DNA of 64,000 bases from Hymenopellis radicata (GCA_015501595.1 JADNRX010000213.1:30098-94097), one strand, 5' to 3'; positions 12,717-23,807 are shown, counted from the first letter of the stretch. Notes: generated by a model not told the origin, from the letters alone. Numbers and translations: made by a program.

Positions 12717-14182
12717 TCATCCTGGAGTTTTGCCTTTTGTCATCCTTTGAACTTCGAGACGATCCATCACTGCTTTGTGTAGACTTGATTGGTTTCTGCC
12801 ACTGTCGGTTGATGTAGAGTGCCTGACTATCTTAGGTTTCGAGATCTTCTGGATGTGTGGTGGCACAATCAATGGTGTAGACGGAGGCGGTGGCGGCCAC
12901 TATAAAATGGTCACTTTGGTGATTTGAAAAACAAATGATAATGCTCACATCACGATTCGGTTGGTTGAAATGAAGAGCTGCCCAAGGCGGATACTCTTTT
13001 TCGAGGCGAATGATGTGATCTTCTAATAGTTTAAGGCGCACAAGCAGGCTTAATGGCGGCGAAGGGACTATAGAGCCTGAATGAGTTATGTATGATAGGA
13101 GGAACAATGAAGCATACCATAATTCACTGAAAAGTGAGCCTCCACATTTGACAGGCGCTCATCGAGACCAGGATGTCTTTCGGTAGTCACCCTTTCGTCA
13201 AACTCCGTGTACGGTGTCTGTTCAATGACACCAGCTTTCTCTTTGCCTTTTTGTGATGACAAAGGTTGTGAATCGAGCTGCTTCTTCGTCGTCCGCCTCA
13301 GATGATCGTCATTCTTAGCGACGTCGTATTTGATCTGCTGGGTCCTATCCACTTGTTTGGCGTCGGTTCGAGCGCACGAGGGCTCATCGTCCACGTCCAT
13401 GGCGTCACCTCTTCTCGCGCGCTTTTCCTCTAAAGACAGGAGAAACTCAGCACGATTGGAAGCGTCGTTTCTTGCACGATTTTTGACGAGGAACTGGGAA
13501 ATCGACTTCGTTATCTGTGCTGAACGTGGGACACTAGCAGAAAGTCGACTGAAACTGGTGCACCAACCGTAGAAGGTGGAAGTGGTGTAGTACCGTTTGC
13601 AAGGTGAACATAGTCAAGCTTTCGTTCTTCTAGTGGTATATCCTGGTGTTCACAGGATGCGTCGTCAGGTGGATCCGTCACTAAAGCCTACACGATGAGT
13701 GAAACCCAGCCGAGCTGAAGAACGTTTACCTTGACATTCTCTATAAGGCGCTTCAGAGCCGGAGGCACTTTAGTTCGTTCCCATGCAGAGTTCATGACCA
13801 GCATATCGCACTCGAGACCGTTAAGTGTCTCGCACATCCCGACATCTTCCAGAAAGGTCTTTAGCGCAGAATCCCAGTTGGGAGCAAAAGCAGGCGGTGG
13901 ATCTTGGGTCACAGGTGCCACCGAAGGAGGAGGGATAGATGCCTGTGGTATATCCTGTTCAATTGCCTCTTTTTTTACAGGGACTGGGGCAGGTGTCGGG
14001 GCTGCGTAAGGATTATACATGTACGAGGCCGACGTTGTTGGCGTAGCAAATGAATATGACATGGTCGGGGCCGCCCATCCACCGTAAGGTTGACTTCCAG
14101 ACATATAATTCATCGGGACATGGTAGGTGAATCGAGGAGTAGATGGACCAGGCGTCGCGTTGGTATTCGGTGTGTTGGTCAT
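12717..14182 (-). CDS. MBIP-like protein (MAP3K12-binding inhibitory protein family)
   Basis: Resembles animal MBIP, a subunit of the ATAC histone acetyltransferase complex. Exons on the minus strand include 14182 to about 13732, then a block ending at 13568, then 13514 to about 13126 and two final exons to the stop at 12717-12719. The intron at 13567-13515 joins frames cleanly. The N-terminal ~150 residues are Pro/Ala/Tyr-rich and disordered. The conserved part has ISQFLVKNRARNDASNR, then SCARTDAKQ, then DERLSNVEAHF, then a coiled coil with LLVRLKLLEDHIIRLEKE. The order FL..KR, SCARTDA, ERL.N.EAH and R.K.LED.I..LE matches what I recall of MBIP; that match is from memory and should be confirmed. 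The tail is Pro-rich and basic. It shares a 43-bp promoter with RPP21. Confidence 0.65.
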
Positions 14183-14225
14183 GATGGTCAAGAGAAACCC
14201 TGAACTGGGGTTTGTTCAGACCACC
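14183..14225. promoter_or_regulatory. 43-bp bidirectional promoter/5' region between MBIP-like gene and RPP21
   Basis: The ATG of the MBIP-like gene (14182, minus) and the ATG of RPP21 (14226, plus) are separated by only 43 bp. RPP21 has a strong start context, CCACCATGG. With so little room the two transcripts must either have almost no 5' leader or overlap, and core promoter elements of one gene would lie inside the coding region of the other. No TATA box is seen in the gap. Confidence 0.7.
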
Positions 14226-14913
14226 ATGGCGAAAAAGTCGAAAGATCAAGTTCCCAATCCCAACAGCGTCGTGAACAGGGATATTATACAACGACTCAAT
14301 TTTCTGTACCAGGCCAGCGTCTATCTCAATACCGTGGCAGCGTCGGTACCGACAGCCGCCCCGCCGCCTCAAAAAAAGAAATGGAAGAAGAGGATCACTG
14401 CCGATCAGCTGTCCCGCAATTATGTTTCTGCTATGAAAGTCGTCGGTCAGAAGACAACGGTCAAAATGTGTGTGTCTTTCAATCTTGTACAATAAAAGTC
14501 TAATCCGTCAACCAGGGATCCTGCCGTGAAGCGCACATTGTGTCAAGGATGTCATTCTGTCTTGATCGCTGGGTCTACTGCGACAGTCCGCGTCAAAAGT
14601 AGGAAAGATTGCGCGTTATAATAAGCTTATCTTTGACCTGATGACAGAATCGCCTTCTCATACGCATACCATGGTTTATACCTGCACGCAATGCAAAGAG
14701 ACGCGTCGAATACCCGCCCCGCCCTGTGGCATTTCTACAGGAGACTCGTCTTCCGCGGAACCTATGGATGTAGACGATCCGGAAGCGAGAAACTCTAGTA
14801 AAGGTGGTCGGCTCCCACTACCCCTGCGCGGCGATACAGGACATGTTGTTTTTCGTGGACAGGAACAGATCATAGAGGATGCAACTGTCGGCTCCGGGCT
14901 ATTCATAGTCTAA
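14226..14913 (+). CDS. RPP21: RNase P / RNase MRP subunit, Rpp21/Rpr2/Snm1 family
   Basis: Zinc-ribbon protein subunit of RNase P, which trims the 5' leader of pre-tRNA, and possibly of RNase MRP; nuclear. Exons 14226-14467, 14516-14598 and 14648-14913 join in phase to give 196 aa. The N-terminal helix block contains QRLNFLYQA, a hallmark of the family. After the first intron comes DPAVKRTLCQGCHSVLIAG, very close to the conserved DPSVKRTLC.GC segment of human RPP21. The second pair of zinc cysteines is in YTCTQCKETRRIP. The acceptor of the first intron is CCAG and the second donor is GTAGGA. The C-terminal tail is acidic to neutral and species specific. Both CxxC pairs needed for zinc are intact. 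Confidence 0.92.
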
Positions 14914-15292
14914 GGTCTGGTGCGACATCTTGCTCAATAGGAAATCGTCTGGGCCGCAAGACGTTGTCAACGCTCAGGAGAGTTTACTCGTTTACCCTCT
15001 CACAACTGAAGCGGGTACACAACTCACTCCTATTCCTTCGATACTATCCAACCACATGTCAGTGTGCTTCACGCTGCAGTGTCGTCTGCTTCCTCCCACC
15101 GAGAGATGTCTTATCGGACAGTCCTCTCGTCAATATTCGTATATGTACGGAGCGTCTCTTACGCCGACAAGACGCCCCGAATAGAGCGGAGTTATTCATG
15201 CAGCACGGCCTTGGACAGTGAAGAGCTACTGCAAAAATATCAGCATCATACACACCGACCGACATCAGTTCTACGAGGCGAACGGTACTTCT
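14914..15292. other. Intergenic region before chitinase A
   Basis: No gene supported. Several overlapping short open frames occur on both strands but none has family features. It should hold the RPP21 3' end and the chitinase A promoter. No clear TATA box was found. Confidence 0.5.
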
Positions 15293-17373
15293 ATGATGCA
15301 TTGGTTGTGGGCAGGTTGGCCACCATGGACGTGTAGTTTGTTCCTCGAAATCTTTGCCAATATCGAACGCAAAAAAAAGTTTCGCTATTGGTTTATACTA
15401 GACATTCTGAGTGCGCTCAAGCACCGAGCGGTGCTTCCAATACTCTTGTTCATGCACATGGTATCTTTTCCCTCGTTTCATCCATGGGCTAGATTCTAAT
15501 CTCACTTCCTTGTCGATTTCCGAGTTGAACGTTGAACATGGGGACGGTGTTGGGTTAAGGTCATTATGAATAATACAATCGTAGGGAGAATATACCGGCG
15601 ATGACTCGGAAGACGGGACAAAAACTAGTGAAGAGAGTGAGGATGATGACGAAGGGGAAGATGAGGGCGAGGACGGCGGCGATGATGAGGAGGACGGGGG
15701 TGAGGATGACCAGGCAGGTGGTGAAGACAACACTGGTGGGGATGAAGGAGACACTGAAAGTCAAGGGCCTTACGCAATGGCATACTACCCAGACTGGGTC
15801 GGTATCGAGCCCGAAAGTGTCGACTTCTCCTTGTTTGATTGGATTGACTTTGCTTTCGCCCTTCCCACTGAAAGCTTCGAGCTGAATTGGGATGACAGTG
15901 CGGCCGTCCTCCTCAAGAAGATTGTAGCCGCCGCGCATAAAGGCATCAAGATTACTATCGGAGGGTGGACACGAAGCAAGTCAGTGTTCCACTTTCAGAA
16001 AGTACTCAGTACTCATTTTCGTCGCAGACACTTTTCAGCCGCCATGGCCGAATCCGACAGTCGTTCGACCTTTGTCAAAAATATCGTCTCCCTCTATAAA
16101 AAGATGGGCGTCGACGGCGTTGATATTGACTGGGAGTACCCAGGCCAAAAGGGCGAAGGCAACGAGTTCTCGCCTGACGACACCGCGAACTACCTTCTCT
16201 TCCTGCGTGCTCTACGGAAAGCTCTTCCATCCAAGGCTAAAATTACCGCGGCGGTGACTCCGGAGCCATGGGTCGACGAAACTGGCAGTCCCGCCAAAGG
16301 CCTAAAAGATTTTGCTGAAGTCTTGGATTGGGTTCTAATCATGAACTATGATGTGAACGTCCGTGAGTACTGCTTGAAGTATTTCCTTGTCAACATTTCA
16401 TATTTACTCGAATTTACAGCGCCACAACAGTTTCCAGGACCAAACGCGCCTTTACGCGACGCATGCGGAAACGCGAACAGACCCATGGCGAGCGCTGAAG
16501 GCGGCCTGAAAGCATGGAAAGCAGCGGGATTCCCAGCGAATAAGGTTGCGCTCGGGATTGCTGCGTACGGCTACATTCATAAGTCGGATGCTGAGAAGCT
16601 GGAAATGCGAAGGAGGGTTCCTCGACAAGCCGAGATGATGGAACGGAGGGTGACCAGGACCATACTTCTGAGGATGACACCGCAACGGACGGTTCTGCTG
16701 AGGACGACGCCACTGACGCTAGTGACGATGATACGGAAGGCGATGAAGATGGAGACGGAGAGACAGATGGAGACAGTGAAAGCACAGATGGAGACGGTGA
16801 AAACGCAGATGGAGATACCGATGATCCAGACTCGACTGGCGGTGGTGCCGGAACTCTCTCTCCAGACGAAGGAGGAACGTCGCAGATCCAATTCAACGCT
16901 CTCATCAAACAAGGCGCCTTATCTTCCTCTTTCAAGGGTGCCGGTGAATTCACGCGTCACTGGGACAAATGCTCTCTTACGCCCTTCTTGACCTCCGATG
17001 GCATTCTGGTGTCGTATGATGATCCCCAGTCTATCAAGATGAAAGGCGCGTATGCGAAGAAGCATGGGATGCTGGGGTTGGGGATGTGGGATATTCACGG
17101 TGACACGAAGGATTGGGCATTGATGAAGGCGGCTAGGGAGGGATTAGGAATTTCGAATTCTTCCGGAGATACAGATGAAGGGGATGAGACGGATGATGGT
17201 GGCGCGGGTGACGATGATGACGCCGACTCGGATGAAGAGGGTACGATGAAGATGATACGATACTCGCAGACGATGACACAGCACGAGATGGCGGAACGGG
17301 CGAAGATGACAGTACGACTACCGAGGGTGCCACTGATACTGGCAGTGATTCTGCCGATGATCAAGTAGTGTAG
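15293..17373 (+). CDS. GH18 chitinase A with acidic low-complexity tracts; frame disrupted or spliced
   Basis: Chitin-hydrolysing glycoside hydrolase family 18 enzyme. The TIM-barrel start MAYYPDWVG is at 15777, the strand with ITIGGWT follows, and the catalytic signature DGVDIDWEYP with its acid/base Glu is intact near 16110. VLIMNYDV follows, and the closing strand GLGMWDIHGD is near 17080. The exon at 15585-15776 ahead of the barrel is almost purely Asp/Glu/Gly. A second acidic insert (about 16640-16850) and an acidic C-tail (about 17160 on) interrupt or follow the barrel. Reading frames change twice: near 16617-16657 and near 17241. The first could be a 41-nt intron (GTTCCT...ACCAG) or a one-base deletion. 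The 5' exon from 15293 is tentative (phase fits an intron at 15461-15584), and no classical signal peptide is clear. The end is 17368 or 17373 depending on frame. Confidence 0.7.
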
Positions 17374-18549
17374 GGAGGCAGTAGGCCTTGCTAATAAGAT
17401 TATTACCAAATCATTGGTGCCCGCGATGCAGAACTCTGCTTTGCTCTGAGTCTGTCATACATTACGCGTGATAAATGCGCACGGACTCAAAGAAGGGGAC
17501 AAATACTGGACAATAGAGTAAACAAGAATAAACACTGTTGGGGGTGAGTGGCACGAAGAAGTATGGCATCCCAGCGATTATTGGTAATACTGGCTCATCA
17601 GACATGCAGAGCCTCCCCCTAAGCTGTGCGTGGGCGGCAGTTCCCCCGGCGGGGCCGTTTGCCGCGTAGTGTTATTACAACCCAACACGATCAGCGCTGA
17701 ATACCAGAAGTCACTGGGAGAAGTTGAACTTGAAGTGAGTGAAGACGTCTTAGGTGTACGCAGCTGTAGTATACCTCTTTGAAGAACAATCCTCAATATC
17801 TAGAACACCTAGACAGCGAAAACACACAGAAGAGGATCCAATACCCAGCATAGTAGAGTGCCACTCCCCCACTCTAGTCTGGCATTCTGATATGCCACAA
17901 TGGCGATAATATTCTAGTTCCCCAATTCCAGAAAGGAAGATTCTACATCCCTTGGTAGGACCCGGATGTGGCTGCTCCTGCTCCAATTGGCAGTACTCTA
18001 GGACCACTGTCGACGGCATTCTCGGTAGAACGCGGAAGTGCTTCCGGAGAAATCTAGTGTTAATGAATTGATCGGCCTCGATACGGTATTTGCCGGTTAA
18101 ACGTTGATCTTTCCTCTCAAGGTCTCCAAACGCAAATCCCTCATCTCGTCCCTGTTTCTTCAGGCGAATGAACTCGGAAAGCTTTTTATCTCGTCTTCAA
18201 GTAACTCTTCCTTCAAGATGCACGAGGGCGGAAGATATCGTTATGGGCAGCGACTCGTCGCTTTCTGCCGCCGCGCTACAATATCCATCTCACTGAATTC
18301 ATCCCCGACTTGAATTTGCGTCCAACTTGTTATGGCCCTGAGGGACAATAGAATGATGGGTGACATTATTTATTGTCGTCCCAAAATGGCAATGGACGCC
18401 TGCCCTCCCATTGTGCAGTCCCAAAGACCATCGAAAGTGGACGCGACAACATGACCGATAAATAGGCTGTCGACTGCTTTCCTCTCATTCTTCAATTCCT
18501 CAGCAACTGTATCTTCTTCTCCTTCAGCTATTCCGGTACTTGCACCGAC
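17374..18549. other. Gene-poor stretch holding a decayed open frame
   Basis: Between chitinase A and the zinc-finger gene. The only structured element is the ATG-poor minus-strand open frame listed separately at 17750-18196. The rest shows no family features, and part should serve as promoter for the zinc-finger gene starting at 18550. Confidence 0.5.
17750..18196 (-). pseudogene. Unassigned open frame, possible gene remnant
   Basis: On the minus strand one frame stays open for about 148 codons, from just after a TGA at 18197-18199 down to the TAA at 17750. It has protein-like composition, for example RLKKQGRDEGFAFGDLE, KYRIEADQFINTRFLRKHF and SSVCFRCLGVLDIED. There is no ATG at its beginning; the first Met is internal (18019). 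The same frame appears to continue upstream through a single in-frame TGA, which suggests a decayed gene or an exon of an unresolved one. I do not recognise a family. It could also be a chance open frame in a G+C-balanced region. Confidence 0.25.
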
Positions 18550-20250
18550 ATGGCCTTTAACTCCGATTCCTCCTCTTTGTCTCAAGACACCAACAACAAC
18601 GAGTGCGTTTATCCCAGCTTTCGGATCTATACTCAATATATTAACTCTGCGCCTAGCTCTGATAGTTTCCGGGACTACTCGGACTCGACCTTGGACGCGT
18701 TCCTTGCGTCGCATTACACGAAACCGTGCGGCGGGTTTCTCCTACTCTACCCTTTTAATAATATTCAAGGCCTACAGGATGCCCTCGGAAAACCTTGACC
18801 CGCTCCAAGCTCCCGGCGCAGACGATTTTCGCACTCCGATTGACCTGAGTGCGTTTTTCAAGGATTACAAGTATGTTCATTCTGCCTGAACGTTACAATA
18901 TCGTAAAATTTAACTCTATCTTCAGTCCACCCACCGATTTTGAGGCGCCCTTGAACTCCCCAGAACTGTCAAAGTATGTTTACACCCTGCAAACACTCTA
19001 CACTTCTCTCACCTTGCCACCGCAGGATCGACACCTCACTGGTGGATCTCAACCCTCAAGACACCACCGACACAGACACAGACTATCCATCTCAACCTGA
19101 TTTCGGTAGCGGCGCGTCGTACGTTGCATTCCCTTACTTTCGGTTATGAGTCTTTCCTGACCCGTCTTCTTTCCGTGTAGCTACTACCAGCCTCAGCCCT
19201 TTGACGTTGGAGATCAAGTGTCCACCACATCCTACGACGAAAACACACCCCCCTCCTATGTCAACCAAGCATACAACTCTGTCTACGACGTAAACCAGCC
19301 GTTCTCTTCTGTCGCTCCGCTCCCGAGTCAACTTGATTTCACCCAGCCCGCCGACTTCAAATCTGTTGCACCGTACGTCCCCCAAGCGGGGGGTTCATTT
19401 GCCGCGGCCTGGCCTTTGGCATGGTCCGATCAATTCCCTTCAACCCCTACTCCGGCGACTATGCCAAAGTTGCCTTCAGGTTCAAACGGTTTAGCTCCCT
19501 CAACCCATACATCTTCTGCCTCTCCAGAGGTCGAATCCGCTCCCTCCGTCCCGCTGGCTCACTCGTCTTTGGGATCTACACGTCGGTTAGTCGATATGTT
19601 ACCTATGTTCTGCAGCAGATCTCTAATTTAGACCCAGTTCAACCAAGAGGAAAGTTAAAACCCAGGAACCTCACGCCTCAGCTAGGAATAAGCGGGCAAA
19701 ATGCTCGATTCCATCCGCCCCGAGTGGACTGAACCCCGCGGTACGCGCCTGGTCAGTTTTATGCTTTTTGCTCTTGCATCCCGAACTAATTATTGTTACC
19801 CTCGACAGCCCTCCCGACTACACCACGAGCTCCCTCCCAGCCAGCGGCCTGAACGCCCTCCGCGCGATCTGCCCCAATAGTACCATCACCGATTGTTACA
19901 AACTCAAGGTGGACTCGCAGGGCTGCTGCGTGCCGGGCTGTCCTGAAGCGCATGCCCACTATGGCACGCGTGCGGAATTCTGGACACACATGGAGACGCA
20001 TCCGGAAATCATGGAGGCCCTGGAGCCTAAGAGTGGCAACATCCATAAATGTCCCATCCAAGGTCCCATCGGGGAATGCCAGCACGAGTATGGAGGCCAG
20101 TTTGGCAAGCGCTCCTTTAAGAAGCACATCGAGAACAAGCATGTCGATATGCATGTTCTCTGCCCATTCTGCTTGTCGAGACAGGCGGTGCAGGAGAACA
20201 TCGGGCGCCATTTCGAGAGCTGCAAGGCTTTGCACCCGGCCCCTGCTTAG
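18550..20250 (+). CDS. C2H2-like zinc-finger protein, putative transcription factor
   Basis: Probable DNA-binding regulator of an Agaricomycete-type family. The model has about seven exons. The first runs from ATG 18550 and splices at a GTTTCT...ACAG intron into PSENLDPLQAPG. Later exons give a long Ser/Thr/Pro/Tyr/Gln-rich region, typical of an activation or disordered segment, and then a basic linker. The last intron is near 19753-19808 (donor GTCAGT). The C-terminal exon holds three zinc-finger-like units with unusual spacing: C-x3-C then H-x3-H in CVPGC..WTHMETH; C-x8-C then H-x4-H ending KKHIENKH; and C-x2-C then H-x3-C ending GRHFESC. The stop is at 20248-20250. The target genes are unknown. 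Exon borders at 19590-19640 are less certain. Confidence 0.72.
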
Positions 20251-20389
20251 ATGAAGTCGAAGATGGCGAAGTTTTCTGCTATACCATCACAACTCGTTGC
20301 TCCTTTTTTTACTTATTACCACCCCCGCATTCAGTATCATCTTTCTCTTTTATCACAGTTTGTACCGCTAGGATCAGTTTCTTTACCTT

Positions 20390-20460
20390 TCATCTCTCTG
20401 GCATCTCTCATCTCTCATCTCATCTCGCATCATCTCTCATCTCATCTTTCTTATCTCATT
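20390..20460. repeat. Pyrimidine-rich CATCT/CTCAT microsatellite
   Basis: About 70 bp built from imperfect CATCTCTCATCT units, all pyrimidine plus A on the plus strand, about 140 bp past the zinc-finger stop codon, probably in or just after its 3' UTR. Imperfect copies suggest an old slippage repeat. Confidence 0.85.
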
Positions 20461-21047
20461 CATGTAGCGTAGACATGGACATGATACAATTCAGCACTGT
20501 ACTTTTACAACCTGATTACGCCTTGATCGAGTCTGCCTAAGGGAGACTGTAACACAGTTCTACCGGGCAAAACTGCCTTTCACCTAGGTCGGCTTCATGG
20601 TATGGGATGCTCCGAACCGTACGCTCATGATCCTTCACTGGGTGAGGGCCGGCCCTCTTCCTCAATACCCTTGCCAGTATCGAACGCGACAAAAAGAACA
20701 CTCTTTTGCTCGAACATCCGGAGAGCCTGCTGAAGCATCAAGAGATCAGTCCGATGCTTTTGGTGATGACGAAGGAACCTGCGGTTGTTTCATCTATCGA
20801 ATGCACTCTGACAAGTTGTTATATCAGGATTCTGATATTTCTCCCTTGACTTTCCTCCGAGCTGCGTATTGGGGCGGTCACGTCCGGTCATTGCAAGCGC
20901 AGTTAGTAGTACATGATGAGATTACAATGTTTTCTGATACATACTAGTACAAGGTCCATTTCGAGATTATTCTCCTGGTTAGAGCATACAATTTGTATCT
21001 ATATTTGAATCAGTCTTATATCATCATGTACATGAGCCGCGAGCCAT
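20461..21047. other. Convergent intergenic region
   Basis: Lies between the zinc-finger gene (plus) and the Gln-tRNA synthetase 3' end (minus). A 116-codon ATG-initiated open frame at 20597-20947 has no recognisable features and no splice partners; I do not call it a gene. The region probably holds terminators of both flanking genes. Confidence 0.45.
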
Positions 21048-23807
21048 CTATGCCGACTTCCCAGAGTCCTCTTTCAAGCTGACTATCCTATTCAGAACGA
21101 GATAATCCCCTTGTTTCCCGACAGCCTCAGCGCCGTCCTCCAAGCACGCAAGCCTCGTATCCTTGTCGACAGCAAAGTACCCAACACGCAATCCCTGGAA
21201 CCGAATACACTCATTCCCAATGAGCTGCTCGCTCGATGCATGTGGTGTATCATCATCCGCCGCTACAGGCCCGCTCGCCTTAAGCGCCGCATCAGTCCGC
21301 ACCTTGCTCTCCTTCTTAGCCTCAGAGAACATCCGCTTCGCCAGAGACCAGAACCCGACCTCGAGCATCGCATGTCTCTTCACCTCCAGACTATCCGGGT
21401 TGATGTCCGAGCGGAAATCAGACGGCGGGTTGTCGCTCTTGAACAGCCGGTTGAATATCCTCGTCTCGTCCACTCTGACGGGGCTGCCAGACGCGGGGTG
21501 GTCAGCTACCCATTGGATAAACGCTTTGGGCTTCTTCACAGCGCCCGAATCCTCCAGCCGGCAGGTCAATTCAACGACCTTTCCGGTTGTCGGGTCCTTC
21601 CTGTATGAAGTGCAGGTAATGGGATATGGCGCTTGGAAAAGGCCAACAGTCTTTCCTGGAGCGAGACGGAAGTAATCTTTAGAGTCTTCCTCTCTGAAAT
21701 CGTCGGCGTCGATATATATTGTACGTGTGAAAGGTATCGTCGTGGTCCCGAGATCTGGAACTTTGGGATGTAGCGGCTTCGTCACCATCGTCACAGAGTC
21801 CTCCGGTATGTTCTCGATGACGACTTTGAGAGGATCCATGACCATGAGTAACCGCGGCGCGGTTGATTCGAGATATTGACGAACGGTCTGTTCGAAGCGG
21901 GAGATTTGAATGTTAGAGGCCGCGACGGATACACCGAGATCGCCGACGAAAGCTAAGATAGCGCCAGGCGGTATGCCTCGTCGTCTCAAAGCGATGAGAG
22001 TGTAGAGCCGAGGGTCATCCCAACCGGCAACGAAGCCCTCGTTTACGAGAGCGAGGATTTTGCGCTTGGACATTACGGTGCCCTCAAGACTTAGTCTCCC
22101 GTATTCCGATTGCCTAGGCTTGTATACCTCCAGTGCGTCGCAAAGCCATTCATATGATTGACGAGAGGCAACGAACTCTGTCGTGCATAGCGAATGTCTG
22201 AAGCAACGTTAGTAATTGCAGGACGTGTACGCAAGTCGCAGACTAACGAGATGTTCTCAAAGCTATCCACTAAGCAGTGAGTGTAGTCGTAAGTAGGGTA
22301 GATCTTCCACTTGTCACCTGTTCGGTGATGTGGCGTCTCCAAGACCCGATACGCTGTCAGATCCCACATCTGAGGATTCCCATCGCTCAAATCCTGTTTC
22401 ATCCTGAGATTAGCCTCTTTTGGTTGATACTTTCCGTCTTTCATATTCTTGAACTCGACAAGCGATTCCTCGATGGGACGATCCCGATGGACGCAGGCTG
22501 TGGGCTGACCATGTCCTCCACCACGGTCGATCTTTATTTGCTCCTCTAAATCCTGCATTTGAGTATAGAAAATCTTAAGACGCTGATAAACTCACGGGTA
22601 CAGTGGCAAACATAAGCCTTGTCGCGTTTTATCAGTTCGACGGCAAGATCGTATAATTCGGAGAAGTAGTCGCTGGAGTAGGTGATTTTCCAAGGCTCGA
22701 ATCCGAGCCATCGAATGGTCTCCAGTATACTCTCAAAGTACCGCGCTTCCTCCTTTTCGGGGTTGGTGTCATCGTAACGCAGATAGCATTTGCCACCGTG
22801 ATGCGCTGCATATCCGAAGTTGACAAAGATAGCTTTCGAGTGGCCAATATGAAGATAACCGTTTGGTTCAGGTGGGAAACGCGTCCAGACCGCGCCTTTC
22901 GTGGCCGCAAGATGGGCGTCGCGAAGATGAGGATGGATTTGGGGATTTCCGCCCGGTTTGTGGAGATTGCCTAGGAAGCCTTCCTCGAAGACAGTCTTTT
23001 TCGAAGTTTCTGGCGAGGGAGTATCTATGGGAGCAGCTACCTTGGCCTTGGGTGCCTCCTTCTTTGCCTCCTGATAACGAGTCTCTTGAGCTCTGATGAT
23101 GTAGGCGTGATGATTGTACATACTTTGGATTTTCCCTTAGCAGACTCTTTAGGCCCAAACTTCCCCACAAAGATCTGTTCGACGGTGTTCTTGACATCGA
23201 CAGCACTGGCCCATCGCAGATCAGGTGTCGAGCGAATTGAGCTGATTACTGCTCCCAGATTGTTCCATCCAGCCACCGCAGTAGTCGATAAGTAAGTTGA
23301 AACTTTTTCGCCCAATTCTTCCGGTGTTATGGTGAATCCTAGATCCGTGTTAGCCCAAAGATGATCCCGATTGCAGTCGTGCCTACCAACGCCACATTCC
23401 TTGTCGAATGCTGCAGCATCGACTGGCGCCGGATGCGCTTCAAGGTATTTGGTCGCAGCTGGATGGATGTAAGATCGAGATGGGCGAATAGGTGGCGACG
23501 CACCCGACACCTGATCCACAGACTTCAGCTTGTCCTCCAAGATCTTGTCAATGATATACTTTTGCTCTGCATCACCAATCGATTCTGATTTCGCCAAGTT
23601 CCCGGATAACGCTGCGACCAAATTGGCGTGTTTCTCGTCAAGACTGCCCTGGTCGCTGACCAAAGAATATTTCTCAATCAGGTCCTTGAGAATAGCAGCG
23701 CTTTTGGGCGATTTGGCAGCTTCGGCGGCCTTCACCTGACTGAGGCCCAGTGATTTGAATAGCGATACGAGTGGATTAGACGAATCTGGCTTGCTAGACG
23801 GTGCCAT
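21048..23807 (-). CDS. GLN4: Glutaminyl-tRNA synthetase, cytosolic
   Basis: Class I synthetase charging tRNA-Gln. Start [21 protein letters not shown] at 23807; an in-frame upstream ATG at 23876 would add 23 residues but the conserved N-terminal domain begins at the later one. The first ~200 residues are the eukaryote-specific GlnRS N-terminal helical domains. The catalytic core carries the HIGH signature as [16 protein letters not shown], then [17 protein letters not shown], and the KMSKS loop as VMSKRK near 22070. The last large exon (about 22073-21048) gives the anticodon-binding barrels, including [20 protein letters not shown] and IYIDADDF. Five or so introns are seen, for example around 23110 and 22580. 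Length is about 800 aa, normal for fungi. No lesion seen. Confidence 0.94.

Noticed and set aside
20597..20947. 116-codon ATG frame between the zinc-finger gene and GlnRS
   Set aside because: No recognisable domain, no splice partner, located in a convergent 3' region; probably chance.
21111..21675. Two plus-strand open frames of 165-170 codons
   Set aside because: Antisense shadows of the Gln-tRNA synthetase C-terminal exon.
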